From: Armillaria gallica
Taxonomy: Eukaryota; Basidiomycota; Agaricomycetes; Agaricales; Physalacriaceae
Assembly: GCA_037576215.1 (NCBI GenBank)
Contig: JBANDB010000014.1
Span: forward strand, 496,001 to 560,000
Direction: 5' to 3'
Length of the DNA stretch: 64,000 bases
Under the pieces are notes generated by a model. That model was not told the DNA's origin. It ran no database searches and saw only the letters and a list, made by a program, of their open reading frames with translations. Each line of letters starts with the position of its first letter. Position 1 is the first letter of the stretch. A program made the position numbers and the translations under genes. Of this stretch, positions 22,788 through 34,809 are shown one piece after another.

Positions 22788-23224
22788 TGTGACCGAGGAT
22801 TACTTAGACGATGAGTGTTCGAACAGTGAAAGGACCAAAGTAACGATGATGCAATGTATTTGTGTCTGATTGGCATTATCTTTCAAGGCCCCTATTCTCG
22901 CTGCCAGCACCATGTCATTCTAGACTAAGAGAGGGAATATATTGACAGGCTCAGGACACATTGCAAAGGACCAACTATCTGTTTCTCCCGTTATTTCTCG
23001 CGTCTTGACCTTTCTTTTTTGGAAAAGATGCGGTGAAATTTGGAAATAAGAATGGTGACTGGTCGCAGCTGCCGAGGCTGTGCTTCGGCATTAGGTGAGC
23101 GCACCACAGCGACCACCGACTGGCCCCTTCTCCCTCTCTACCTTCCACTACCACTCTACCCCCTTCTTCATAGTTGTTTTCACTTTCATCCATTTTTTCT
23201 GTATCAACCATTTAATCATTCTTC
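22788..23224. promoter_or_regulatory. divergent promoter region MET8 / LEA-2 protein
   Basis: A 437-bp spacer between divergent genes, pyrimidine-rich on the plus strand just before 23225. No specific binding site was identified. Confidence 0.4.
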
Positions 23225-24560
23225 ATGGCCTATCGAGACCCGTATGCTGCGCAGTACGGTCGGTACGAGCCTGACGGCCAGTACACCCAACCCGACTTCA
23301 ATCCTTACAGCCATCAGCAGCCCCATGCTACCTACGACGAGGGCGCCTACGACAATTACGGCACCGGCTATAGAGATGACCCCACAGACGCTCGTGGTCC
23401 GCAACGGCAGGCCACTACGAGAACTCTCATCAGCACGGGTTCCATAGATACACCAGCGGGTGTCAGAGCCAGAGACGCTGACACTGCTAGTGGCTTTGAC
23501 CATGGGGAATTTCCCCAGGAGAAGTGCGTTTCCATGGTCCTTTTCCCCTTAGTTACTCAACTCCAACCAGAGTTCCTCAAACCTTGAAGAAGTATCGATA
23601 TGAAACGCAAGGAAATCTATGGACAAGGGTGAGCAATTTCATTCCTATATGACATTTTATTGATGTTAAATAGGGATCACGTCCAAGATGTATTGGAAGA
23701 TTCTTCTGCTGCACCCTCCTGATTGCTGTCTTTCTCATACTCAGCATAATCTTGTCCCTTACATTGGTTAGACTCTTATCGATATTCCATCCAGGTATTA
23801 ACTTTTTTTGCAGTGGATTCGACCGCCCAACGTTACCATCGGTGAACTTCAGACAGTGGCTGCCAATGGTAGCGAGTTCGAAATCACCAATGACGGTGTC
23901 AACATAAACCTTGGCGTGAACATATCGTATGTATTCCACACGTTAACCGCGTATTATCTACTAAAACTGTCGTAGGGTCGACAATCCGAATTACTTCTCA
24001 GTCGAGCTGAAGAAAGTAACAGCGGAGGTAATTTTGTTTCAATTTCCGTTGCCAATTTACCGCTCACCACTGTACCGCAGTTGTTCTACCCTCTTAATAG
24101 TTCAAGCACTGGTACGGACATTGGAGGTGGTACCTCCAACAACATCAATTTTGCCTCGCACTCGGAAACCAATTTTACCTTCCCGTTCGCGATCGAATAC
24201 ACCCAAGCCAATGACCCCAACAACGCCATCCTCTTAGATCTTCTTCAAAAATGTGGAATTCTTGGCACAAAGAGCAATATTGATGTTAATTACAAGATAA
24301 CGGTGAGCCAGACCTTGCCATGGTACTGCAGCGCCTCATAATTGTTCATTAGCTCGCCATACGCATTCTTATGGTGACAGTTTCACCAGTCATTTCCAAC
24401 TCGTTCAACTTTGCATGTCCCCTTGACTCGTCATCGCTTTCGGTGCGTTTTTCATATGAATCATTCGTATTTCAGGAGCCAACTTTCCTTTATCCAGGAT
24501 CTCATGGGCAGTAGCGGCTTTAATCTAACCAGTATAGCCGGTATATTGGGAGGGTCTTAG
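23225..24560 (+). CDS. single-pass membrane protein with LEA-2-type luminal domain
   Basis: Exons begin 23225-23523, 23571-23628, 23674-23766, 23814 onward and continue through at least three more. A cytosolic Tyr/Gly/Asp-rich N-terminus of about 100 residues precedes one strong TM helix, FFCCTLLIAVFLILSIIL. A beta-rich domain with WIRPPNVTIGEL, NLGVNISVDNPNYFSVEL and several N-glycosylation sequons follows. This layout is that of fungal LEA-2/NDR1-like proteins, whose function is largely unknown. The last exon is ambiguous: spliced directly from TCG at the GTGCG donor it stops at 24514; another frame reading FIQDLMGSSGFNL runs to 24560 and looks more natural. Confidence 0.75.
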
Positions 24561-24768
24561 CTTTTCATTTCCCTTGCATCACACATGTATTATCATTTAT
24601 ATCAAAATTTGGACTATCTTCGCTATCAGTACCAGTCGGCACTGCCCCAAGAAGCCCCACTGTTTGGTTTTGGCCGTACGAACGATTTTGAACGTGCAAC
24701 GATTTACCATACTTAGGTTTACACATAATATTGGGATTGTAACCAATAAATAGCAGTTCACCTAACCG

Positions 24769-26174
24769 TCAAGCCTGTAATAACTTCAAATGAGCCATTC
24801 CGCAGGCACCCATATCCCAGTTTCTAACGAGCCTATACTTTCTATTAAGTTCGCAGCCTTCCACGTTGCACTTCGGTATTGGCTTTGGCGGTGCAGGAGG
24901 GTGCGCTTCACCCTCTGGCAGCAAAGACGGCGGAACTGAGAACGTCAGGATCATCTTCTTCTCTTCGTTGCCGTCGGTTTTCTCCTTCTCTTCCGCGCCA
25001 TCAACATCCATCTTCTCCTCCGAGACCTTGTCATCGATGTCCATTTTCTCCTCAGCTCCAGGACTGGGATCGACTGTGGGAGGTCGCGACGAGGATACCC
25101 ATCGGTACATGACAGGTACTATAGGCGCAGGTAGAGGCTCCTCTGTACTTCCCTCCACCTCCACGGCCTCTTCATCGCTGTCGTTCTGGGCCTTGACTCC
25201 GGAAGGAGTGCCAGTGCCAGTAGTAGTGCCGTTGCGTTTACCGCCCCGTGGACGTGTTTGTTTTTTGAGCAGTCGGTTGATAGTTTCAACCTTCGCGAAT
25301 AACATGAGACAATGAATTACAATGCCGGTAGGACGCACCTTTTCATCCTCTAGCTTCTTCTCAGAAAGATTCTTCCTCTTCCTGGCTGTCTCCTCCCGAC
25401 GCAAGGCCAACTCGGTTTCATTGAGTTGCTTTTTCCTACCCTTGCCCACAGATACTGCAGTCTCACGATCTGCAACTTGCAAGTGAATTATAAATAAGGC
25501 GAAAGGGAAAACATGCCGCGCACCTAAAGAAACATGTGAAGAGTCGACTACATTGGCTAGAACGGCCTGCCTTGACGTGAGGCGCTTCTTTGAAGGACTA
25601 GCTTGAGGCGTCGACTCTGATTCCGGTGACATAGACCTCTCATCTTCATCGTCGTCGTTATTATCATCATCTTCTGAACTTTCAAGGTAGGAATCTGCGC
25701 ATACAATTAGGCGCTGTGATTGAGTGGGGAAGAGAGATCCAACATACCTGGTACTATCCTCCTTGTGCGAGCAGAAGCTCTCTTGGGTGGACGCTGGTAT
25801 TCTTCCGGTGCCGGCGTGGCCGTGTTGGACGTTGAACTTGGCACAGTGGGAAGCTTCAACTTGATCTTGAGTCGTGATGATTGTGCCGGCTGCGACGACG
25901 TGTAGCTTAGCTGGTCGTCCTCTTCCTCTACAACGGCGTCGTCGTCGTTCTGATAGAGAGTGCTGAGATTTCAGCCGCGACGACGTGAAGGGATATGGGC
26001 ACGTACAGACTGAGCATCTTCCTCGTCTAGAACGGTAACACCGACTTGGTCGTCTTCGTCTTCCTCCTCCGGCTCATCGCCATCCTCTTCCTCGGGAGAA
26101 TCGCCCTCGTAGCGCTCAGCGTCGTCGTCAGCGCCTTCCATGTCGACCTCATCTTCAACCTCGTTGCGCCGCAT
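24769..26174 (-). CDS. IES2: INO80 chromatin remodelling subunit B / Ies2 (PAPA-1 and HIT-like zinc finger)
   Basis: Five exons, 26007-26174, 25748-25949, 25524-25694, 25339-25469 and 24769-25290, encode 397 residues. The N-terminal half is acidic and disordered. The PAPA-1-like region, LNETELALRREETARKRK followed by KKLEDEKVETINRLLKKQ (about residues 215-260), is the diagnostic INO80B/Ies2 segment. The C-terminus holds a zinc-finger-like CNVEGCELNRKYRLVR with MGACGMAHLK. It is a nuclear subunit that activates the Ino80 ATPase in nucleosome sliding. An in-frame ATG lies at 26189. It is divergent from the TMCO4-like gene across about 100 bp. Confidence 0.9.
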
Positions 26175-26277
26175 GGTGGGAAATTTCAAGTGTCAAGATT
26201 TGGCAATGACATCATGTTCGCCTCTTGGGCTATGACCGTTACGATATCAGCCAGTTGCATCTTTCTGCAACTCCACC

Positions 26278-28106
26278 ATGTCGAGCAACCTCGCTCAGCT
26301 CACCCCACCCAAACAGTTAACGCAGCAAGAACGTGATACTGTTTTCCAGCATATATTTCGTCGTCTGGCAGCCTATAGAAACTCGGCAGAGCTCTACTCC
26401 TTAGCAGAGTACTCTTTGTCGCCCTTGCCAGATAAAGTGAAATCCGATAGAAGAAATGCGTTTAATAAAGGGTTGAATACATGGGCGCAACAGCTGCTAG
26501 AGCATGCCTGGGTTGCATGTGGAGAGCCCGACGGAGGTATGATTGACAATGTCACCCGTATGTCAGTATCACTGACGACAGGTTCAGAAAGTTGTCCTGA
26601 ACTAGATCCCTATGCCGATACCTCCACCGGGCAGCTACCTAAACTACCTCATGAGCAGGACCTCAAGAGGATTCTTAATGCCATCCTTTTCCTAAATATC
26701 ACAACGACCAAGGAGTATTCTGCTAGGACACGATCATTTCTGAATACCTTTGGCGATTTGGATGAGGAAATCATTGTTTCTACACTCAGACACCCAGACC
26801 GGGCCATCGAAGAGGCGCGGCAACATACCCAAAATACTACCCAAGATCACGCAAAAAGAAATAAAGTGCTTAGAATGGCCGGGATGGGACTTGGCGCGGT
26901 TGTTGGCGGCGTATTGGTTGGGGTCACTGGCGGGTTAGCTGCCCCGCTTGTAGGTGCCGGAGTTACAACTATCCTTGGGTGGCTCGGCATTGGTGGGACG
27001 GTTGCGGGTTTGCTGGCCAGCGGACTTGCAGGATCCTCTGTTGTCTGTGGGGCACTGTTCGGCGTGTACGGTGCGAAGTCTACGGCAGACATGGTTCAGA
27101 GGCACACGAGGGAAATACGAGATTTAGCTGTTTTGCCGGTGGGCATTCAGTCCGAAGAAACGCTTGCGGTCCGGCTCTGTGTTAGTGGGTGGATATCGTC
27201 GCCTATCGATTTCGTAACTCCTTGGACTGTGTTCGGAGGTGACAACACCTTTGCTTTACAATGGGTAATAACTTCTTCATCTCTTGGTTAGTTGAGTTTC
27301 TGATGCCTACTAGGAAGTTCAAGCATTGCAAGAACTTTCAGATGCGCTTCTCACTCTTGTCAAATCTCAGACCATGAAATACATCAAGGTGGAAATCGTC
27401 AAGCGCACCGTCTTCGCGAGTTTAATGAGCTCTTTGGCGCCTATAGCGTGGCTGAAGATAGGTCAAATAATTGGTGAGGTAAAGGATATCAGGAGATCAG
27501 ACTATTGTACTCACTTCGATACTTCTGTTTACAGACAATCCTTGGATGAACTCCAAGGCATTAGCCATCAAGGCCGGAGCAGTTTTGGGGGACCTTCTAG
27601 CCAAACGCGCGTTTGGAAACCGACCCGCGACTCTGGTTGGTTATTCCTTAGGATCTTTGGTCATCTTTGAAGCCCTCAAGTACCTCACCACCCTTCCACC
27701 CTCCGACACTGGTCATCTAATCGAAGACGTCTTTCTGTTTGGGACACCTGTGTCAACAGATCAAGCAACGTGGTCAAGTGTAAGACGACTAGTATCAGGC
27801 CGGCTCGTCAACGGTTACTCCACGAACGATTATGTCCTCGCCGTACTTTCACGCATGTCGAGCGTGACCTGGAACGTTGCAGGTCTTCATTCAGTTGATG
27901 TCATGGGCGTAGAGAACGTCCATTGCGACTTTGTTGATGGCCACACCATGTGGAAGGGGATGATAGGGAAATCATTGCAGCTTGTTGATGCTCCTGGACT
28001 GGTTGATTCTGAAATTTATCTTCAGATGGAGGGTATTGGCAGGCGAAAAGAAGAGGGAGATCTGGGATCAAGTCAAGAGGACTTGCCTCAGAAGGGTACG
28101 AATTAA
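26278..28106 (+). CDS. TMCO4/Mil1-like membrane alpha/beta hydrolase (DUF726)
   Basis: Exons 26278-27264, 27314-27473 and 27535-28106 encode 572 residues. A glycine-rich double hairpin, VVGGVLVGVTGGLAAPLVGAG (abbreviated core GVLVGVTGG) to GTVAGLLASGLAGSS, marks the family membrane segment (about residues 202-260). It is followed by the hydrolase fold with nucleophile elbow VGYSLGSLVIFEAL (GxSxG). HSVDVMGVENVHCDFVDGH near the end supplies candidate acid and His residues. Yeast Mil1 associates with clathrin adaptor AP-1; the enzymatic substrate is unknown. No defects. Confidence 0.9.
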
Positions 28107-29517
28107 GGCTGCAATATTGCTCTTTAGAGTTCGAAGTTGTATGCTATCCTGTGAATTTGCTGTGAGTCTTGCATGCTATATGTCCAGAAAGCAGTAGTAA
28201 TCCTAACGTTGGTATCAAAGAGATTACAGCTGACTGGGATGCAAGTGATATGTTGGACATGCGATGAATTCGAAGATTAGTGCTCGCACTGATGACATCA
28301 ATTTTGGCAGCCAGTCTATTCCTCGGAAATTGCCGGCTCAAGGTTTACTTGCTTACGCTTAGTCCTCCTGTCCCAAATGTTCATCGAGCATTCTGCCGTC
28401 ATATGAGCTAACTGACTTGGGATAAATTTGATACCGTAAATTCGATACCTGCAATCTTTTTGCTGGCTGGAAGAATGCCGGCCTACCTGAAGAATATGGC
28501 AACGCTCTTTTCTTGGGTTTACACGGGTTCTTCTCAAGCAGCTCGAATATTTTCCCTCAGTCAGTGAGTGATTTCCCTTGTTAATCGGAATTCACAATAA
28601 CCCCAACCGCTCAGCCAAGCAGCACGTCGGGCTTTTGTAATCTAAATTTTTCAAGATGGGTATGCCAACGAACGATCCAACGCAGTCTATATTGGTGTGT
28701 AAGATGTGGATCAACGTTGTCAGTTGGCGGGCTGATTCAATATATCATTCCAAGGGTCCGTTGAAAGGCACTAACCTGGACCATCCTACAGTCCGATAAG
28801 CCGCGGAGAGCAGTCGAAATGACCGAGACGTATCTTTGACAGCCAGTTAGGCTTTGATTATCTCTGAACGGTTACAGGGTTCGCTTCGCTTCTACCAGCC
28901 CCTGACGAGGACGTCTTGCATTCTAGGTACTACTTACTTGCAGTGAGGACGAAAACGCAGTCGTGCCGACTGCTGCCATTCGTCCATGTCGTCTGTTCTG
29001 GTTTATTAGACAGATGTCGTCACAACGACACGGCGAAAAGCTTCTTTGATGCTTGCCTGCCGACGTCTACGCGGCCAAGTTGGGTATCCCAAGCTGAAAC
29101 TACAGGAGGCCGTGGGTAAGTGCTTATAGCAACATCTTCGTCAGTCCGTAATTTACTTACGAATCTCGCGTGACCTTATGGTTACATTCGGAATTCAGCA
29201 GCATTTTAGGAGCGATAACTGTATCCGCCGCACCATCCTAATGCTCCAGAATGATCTGGTGTGGATTCATTTATCTCAACAGAGACACTTTGTCGCACAG
29301 AATTTGCTTGGTGGGACGCATCTTACTCTTCCATCCCGCTCTCGTTCTCGTTGTCAATTCCGAAAATCAGTAATCGCGTGGGTGACATGGTCGGGACTCG
29401 GCTTCGATCACGTGACATCATATGTCTTAGAGGAGGTATATAACTCACGATGTGCCCTCAAGTTTCCCAAGATCACTGCTTAAAAATTTCTCTCAGTCGG
29501 ATGTTCTAGCAATCAGC
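28107..29517. other. intergenic, 1.4 kb
   Basis: Only short unrelated open frames. No domain or RNA gene recognised. Confidence 0.5.
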
Positions 29518-30770
29518 ATGTCAACGCCCACACCCCTCAGATCCCTCATAGGCGGTTTCGGCCTTTCTCTCCCAGTGCATGCACTGCTGCTTTTGAACGG
29601 AAATGTCTTCGGAATATCGGGTTTCTTTCATCGTGCAGTAAAAGGGAATTTAGAGGCACTGGCGGGTGTCTCCGGGCTATTCGCCGGAGGCCTCGTCATT
29701 GGAATTCTCGAGGGCTCAAATCAAGCAGTACTTGGCCTCGAAATGCGACAAGTTCTGCTCTCTGGTTTCCTCGTAGGATTAGGAACCAAGGTATTCCGCT
29801 TCTAAAGTGCCTATAACATAATCTAATGGTGTTCTTCGCAGATGTCTAATGGATGCACGTCCGGGTCAGTAATTCTAACTCTGATTGCCGCTTACGCCCT
29901 TGATTTACTGATCCTTGGACCGATAGACATATGATATGCGGCCTTTCCAGACTATCCAAGAGGTGAAAAGCTGTTCGAATGTGAATATATGCGCGTAATT
30001 CTCATGGTTTCAAGGTCAATTGCTGCCACCGTGACATTTTTTTCCACGGCAGCGGTAACGGCGCGTCTGTTGCACGGTTCAACGCTGAGCGCCTCAAATC
30101 CATCTTGGGACTGGAATTTGGGATCCGCCGGAAAAAAGCTCATTGCCCTACAAGCAATTCCCTTAATGATTTCAGCGTTTCTTTATTTCTACAATGTCAG
30201 TTTCCTTGACTTCCTGTCCACTCAGTCATGGCTGAACACAGGAAAAACAGAAACCAAAGCCAGATGATACTGCACCGAAAGAACCGAATGTCTTAGCTCG
30301 TCGCGCTACTTATTTCAACAACGGGTTCAACTTTGCACTTGCGCTTTCCCTATCTAATATCATTGACCCGATTAAAGTATTGACATTCTTACTCCTACCC
30401 ATCCATTCGGCTTTTGACCCATCACTCGCTTTTCTCGCTATGGGGGCTTTGCCCACCTCGATTATCCTATATGCCTTCTTCCGCGGGAAGCAAAGGCCCA
30501 TTCTCGGTGGCCTATGGGCGATTCCGACGGGGGGAAAGATTGACATGAAACTCTTGACAGGAGCAGCGCTGTTCGGGGTGGGATGGGGAATATCAGGCGT
30601 CTGTCGTACGTTAACCAACTCATGCCAACCGTCTTACGTCTGATAAATGCCTTATACTCTCAGCTGGACCAGGCCTAGTAAACTTTGGTCGTGCTATTAC
30701 GTCAGGTTCTGACATTCGGCCGCTGGCTGGTTGGTTAACCGCTGTCGCCGTGGGAGGTTTACTTGGTTAG
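29518..30770 (+). CDS. YeeE/YedE-family sulfur-compound transporter-like membrane protein
   Basis: Six exons, 29518-29790, 29842-29864, 29927-29962, 30015-30195, 30251-30605 and 30664-30770, encode 324 residues of mostly TM helices. The family signature GCTSGHMICGLSRLSKRS (about residues 97-114) carries the conserved cysteines of YeeE/YedE (TsuA) proteins, which in bacteria take up thiosulfate. The second-half repeat has GWGISGVCPGPGLVNFGR. Two tiny exons (23 and 36 nt) encode most of the first Cys motif. Thiosulfate or a related compound is the likely substrate by homology; fungal function is inference. Confidence 0.88.
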
Positions 30771-30960
30771 AGGTGAGAGGATTGGATGACCCTCTTAGGA
30801 CTTTCGCTATAAAACGTTATGATAGAACCGAATCATGGATTAATAACTGTTACGTTAAAGAATTATAGATGTTTAATCAGATAATGTCATTTATCTCAGG
30901 CAAGCAAGCTAGTACTCGTGCAAATATCTATCTAATAATACAAGACAACGGGAATGAAGT

Positions 30961-32172
30961 CTACGATGCGGCCGCCACAGAGGTCGTGCCAAGTGGCTTC
31001 GCTTTACTGCGGCCCCATTTTATCGCTATTCGTTCTCCGTCAATCTCAAGGCCATTAGCCCAGGCCTCAGCCGCACGTTCAGCGGTACTTCGCTCCTTGA
31101 AGTTGATGAACGCACACCTAGATGGCAGACGTTAAGTCGCATATTGCCAAAGCAAGTAGGGACGACTAACCGTGACTTAGCTACATGAACGACAGACCAT
31201 AGCTGCGTCGGCTCCACACTAGGTAGCGATTTGAGAACGGTGGTACGTATACTCAGTTCCGTAGATTCAGGAGAGAGCGAGGATAAAAATATTGACGTCT
31301 GCAAACGGTGTCAGCAGCGCTACAAGGAGATGGTGGCAGAACATACAATAGTCTCGTCATCCGGAGGCTTCAAGCCCTGATTTTCGGCATGTGTGGCCAT
31401 GATTTTACGAGCTACAGGGTCATTATGCCCATGGTACCGGTCTTGCAAATTCTGATGTGACAGCGCGCTCTCTACGGGCTTCTCATGTCGATACGGACAT
31501 TCGGATCCGCGCTTGCACTCCCCCTTGACGAAAAATGAGCACACGTGTGGCCGGTTACGCTTATAATAAGGATCTGTCCGTGCTAGCTGCTTCAACATGT
31601 CCTTCCCCGCAGACTGTGTCCGCCCGCTGCCAAGGCTAGATTTGTCGCCTTCCAACTACGGGAAAATGACATAAGGCGGCAAGACTCATGTAAACGATGG
31701 TAACGCACCTTAGCCTCCATGTTTTGTGCGTAATATTCCCGGTTTATATCACTTGTAGGCGCGTCCTTCTCCAAAGCCAAAGCGGTATCACGGACTTGCG
31801 TGGGTAGACCATATTCAAGATCAAGGAGGCACGTTTGGCAGACGTTCTTCACTTTCGCGCATGTTTGACAAATGACGGTGGTTTTGAAGCGCATGCCAGA
31901 ACCTGGATTCCATCGGAATACTGTGAATGGTCTTGCACAGGTACCACAAGAGCGTCCATACTCTTGCTTGGACTGCAGAGAAATCAGCAAAAGGTAATTC
32001 AGATGGTAACAGAAGCGCTGACCATGCGAATAAACGGGTTATCACCCAAACCTGGAAAGCTGTTGAATAAGCAAAGTATGATTTCAGGCAACAGGCACGC
32101 ACATGTCTCGCAAAGAATAGGGAATTCGCTCTGTTCCCATCCAGCTTTGTTGATATCGGCTTTGGGAGGCAT
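30961..32172 (-). CDS. SLT11: pre-mRNA splicing factor SLT11/RBM22
   Basis: Six exons, 32099-32172, 32023-32059, 31709-31972, 31347-31655, 31171-31298 and 30961-31117, encode 322 residues. The N-terminal zinc-binding part reads [13 protein letters not shown], then [17 protein letters not shown] and [28 protein letters not shown] finger, [21 protein letters not shown], and an RRM ([36 protein letters not shown]) follow. This is the full RBM22/Ecm2 architecture; it stabilises the catalytic RNA core of the spliceosome. The C-terminal tail after the RRM is short compared with human RBM22, as usual in fungi. No frame problems. Confidence 0.94.
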
Positions 32173-32349
32173 TCTGAGTGTAGTCACTGGGTGGGTGGTA
32201 GTTTGGCGTAAGTTTGAGTCCGTAAATTGTCAGCGATCAATGAAAGTTTGGCAAATGCTCTCAACACAAACACACACGTGATTGTACTAGGGGCTGATAT
32301 TTGAATACTGTGGCCGACTTCGAGGATACAAGTAGGTAAGATAATCAGG

Positions 32350-34640
32350 AGTTGTAGGCAATCTGATAATCATGAAGGAATCTGGCAAAATACACAACGA
32401 GAAACACCATCCTCCTGCAGAACCCAAGTTCTTTCTAATCTATAACCTCTCTTTCGAGGTAGCCAAACACACCAGACATACCAGTACCCTACACCGATGA
32501 GAGATGCAGCAAAAGCGGCAACAGCATGAGACTTGCGAAAATAGTCAGTTCGAAAAGCGCCTGTATAGACGTAGACGGACTCACCCAGTATGGCAAATGC
32601 TCGTACGTTCTTGATCCAGGCGCAGGGGGTATTAGAGGTACGACTACCAGGAATACATTGGACAAGAAGAACAAGACGATGACAACCTTGGGAGCCCGAA
32701 ATGGTGGGTCCCAATTCCATGCCTTGTACGTGGAAGTATACAGAAGTAAAAGACCCACAGAGACAAAAGCATTAATGATAGCAAGGCAGTATGATGACAC
32801 TGACGAAGCGTTGAGAGGTTAAAGGTGTTGAGTCCGCTGAGAACTCACAGCTAACCATGAACAGGTAGGCGTCCCCTGGTGGAGGTAGAACCATGAACAT
32901 AGTAGAGAAAAACCAGATCGTAGCGAGCCCTGCCAGGGGTGCATTGAACGGTTTGTTGCTGGCAAAGAACCACGATAACGGAATCACCCCTTCTCGACCC
33001 AGTTCTTGTATGACTAGAAACGGGCGTCTGAGAAAAGATATAAATACATACTAGAGAATTACCCACTGCGCCCTCGACTGAACTGGGCGGTGAGCAAATT
33101 TCCTAACGTTGACAACGCAATAAATATGCTGAGAACCTACGAACTGTAGAACTTAAAGATGAAATAAGTAGACGTCGGCTCACTCGTTCTAAGTTCGGTC
33201 CAAATAGATTTCGGAAGAACAAAGCTCTGCACGGTAACTTAGTGAATGAGATCGAGTCATGAGAAGATTTCACGAACGCAACGATCCGCCGGCTTCCTAT
33301 TATATCGCCTTTGGAAACCACAGCGAAGTAGCCAACATTGACAAGCAAGTAGACCGCAGTTACAGAAATAAGGGCCAGAGGTGCTGCTCTCTTGATCGTC
33401 CGAACAGGGTTTCTGACCTCAGACAGTGCATAATTGGCCATGGAATAGCCAGCGAAAGACCTGTGATCAAGAAAATTAGATATTGGGAGGTGAAATACTA
33501 CAATGGACCTCACCAAATGATATTGTATAAACCAGATATTAGTGCATTTGCATCAGAGTTACTCCCTTGCCACAGCTTATCCCACCGGAGATTGTCGGGA
33601 GCTTCGTATCCGTCTCTAACACGAAATCCAGGGACGCCGATCAGACAGAATAGGCCCGCTATACCTATCGATGAAAGAAGAAAGAGTTTGAAAAGACCTA
33701 GTGTATTCTGAAGACGGAGTCCCCACTTGAATGTGGTGCCATGGAGCAGACAGCAAAAGGATAGACACAAGAAGGCTACGAAACGAGTATTCCATCGGGT
33801 CGGTTCGATATTCAGAGCATGAAGGACGTCTGCAAATGTGTCAGCTTAAATATTGATGCAGGAAGAAAGTATGAACATTCTCCAAAAACAAGACTGTTAG
33901 CAGCCGGTGAGCCCTGAAACATCTGTAAGCAGGGAATAACAACGTCTGTAGACACTATACTCGCTGTTATAACTGCATACACAGAAAATGCGCAGGTTGC
34001 TAGGAACTTGGGACGTCTGTATATGAATTCAAGATAATTCTTCTCTCCTCCACTTCGGGGAAGTCCCTACTCTTGTATCAGTATTTTATTTAGAGATAGA
34101 TACGAAGTAGAGAACATACGGTACCAAGTTCAACGTAGACAGCCGTTCCTACTGCTGCAATACTTGCACCAGCTAGCCACATAATTAGTGCAAGGCCCGG
34201 GCTTCCAGACGAGCGTAAGATGTTGCTTGGGGTCGCATATATGCTTCAATTTGACATTAGATATCGTAAGCTGAAGTCATAACAAGGATGCTGTCCTACC
34301 CAGTTCCGATAATACTATTGAATACGAGGAAGATAGCGCTGAATAGACCTGATAGCGGTTAGTTGAAGTGGAATATATATTTCGAGGGAACAGACCTAGT
34401 TGTCGCTTCGCCTGAGGTACATCGTCGTAGGATTCTCCGTTACGTGCTGGCAGATATTGATCAATATCCTTCGAGGCCAGTCCTTATCGCTACTCACAGT
34501 CGCCTTCGTTCCGATGCACTGCAGCGCCGTCGATACCACTGGCGACGACAACGATCTTGGTAGAGTCATAATGGGATCCAGAACGGGTATTCAGAAGAGA
34601 TTGTCGCTCATCATCGTTGCCAGGGCCAGAAGTCATGGAG
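32350..34640 (-). repeat. tandem duplication unit A (amino-acid permease)
   Basis: Aligns over its whole length with about 36020-38306, introns included, with scattered substitutions. Similarity stops within a few bases of the coding ends on both sides. Confidence 0.85.
32370..34636 (-). CDS. APC-superfamily amino-acid permease, copy A (MUP1/LAT-like)
   Basis: Twelve exons from 34498-34636 to 32370-32531 sum to 1707 nt (568 residues). TM1 contains the APC unwound-helix signature FNSIIGTGIYATPSNIL (about residues 72-88). It is followed by SGSPGLALIMWLAG, LGTGLPRSGGEKNYLEF (the loop typical of fungal methionine/LAT-type permeases), WSFAGYSMANYALSEVRNP and LPPPGDAYLFM. About 12 TM helices. The gene appears intact at every splice site. 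It probably imports a neutral amino acid such as methionine; substrate is inference. The duplicate gene lies 3.67 kb away in the same orientation. Confidence 0.9.
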
Positions 34641-34809
34641 TAGTCAGGGATAAGATAAAGAAGCAGATGGCAATACCTTTGATTACCTACACGTGTAAAT
34701 ACAACGAATCTGACAGCGACACTTACCAGAGGTCTGTGCTTCGTTGTCGTTTCACCATTTGCTTCCCCTTGCCACCGCCTTCACTCTTTTTCATTCACTC
34801 TTTGCCACC

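Noticed and set aside
24866..25315. Plus-strand frame of 149 codons rich in Ser
   Set aside because: Antisense shadow of the INO80B/Ies2 acidic and Pro-rich exon.
34440..34500. Apparent in-frame stops (TAG, TAA) after NEGDCE in permease copy A
   Set aside because: They fall inside a normal 51-nt intron (GTGAG donor, CCAG acceptor); the spliced frame is open in both copies.
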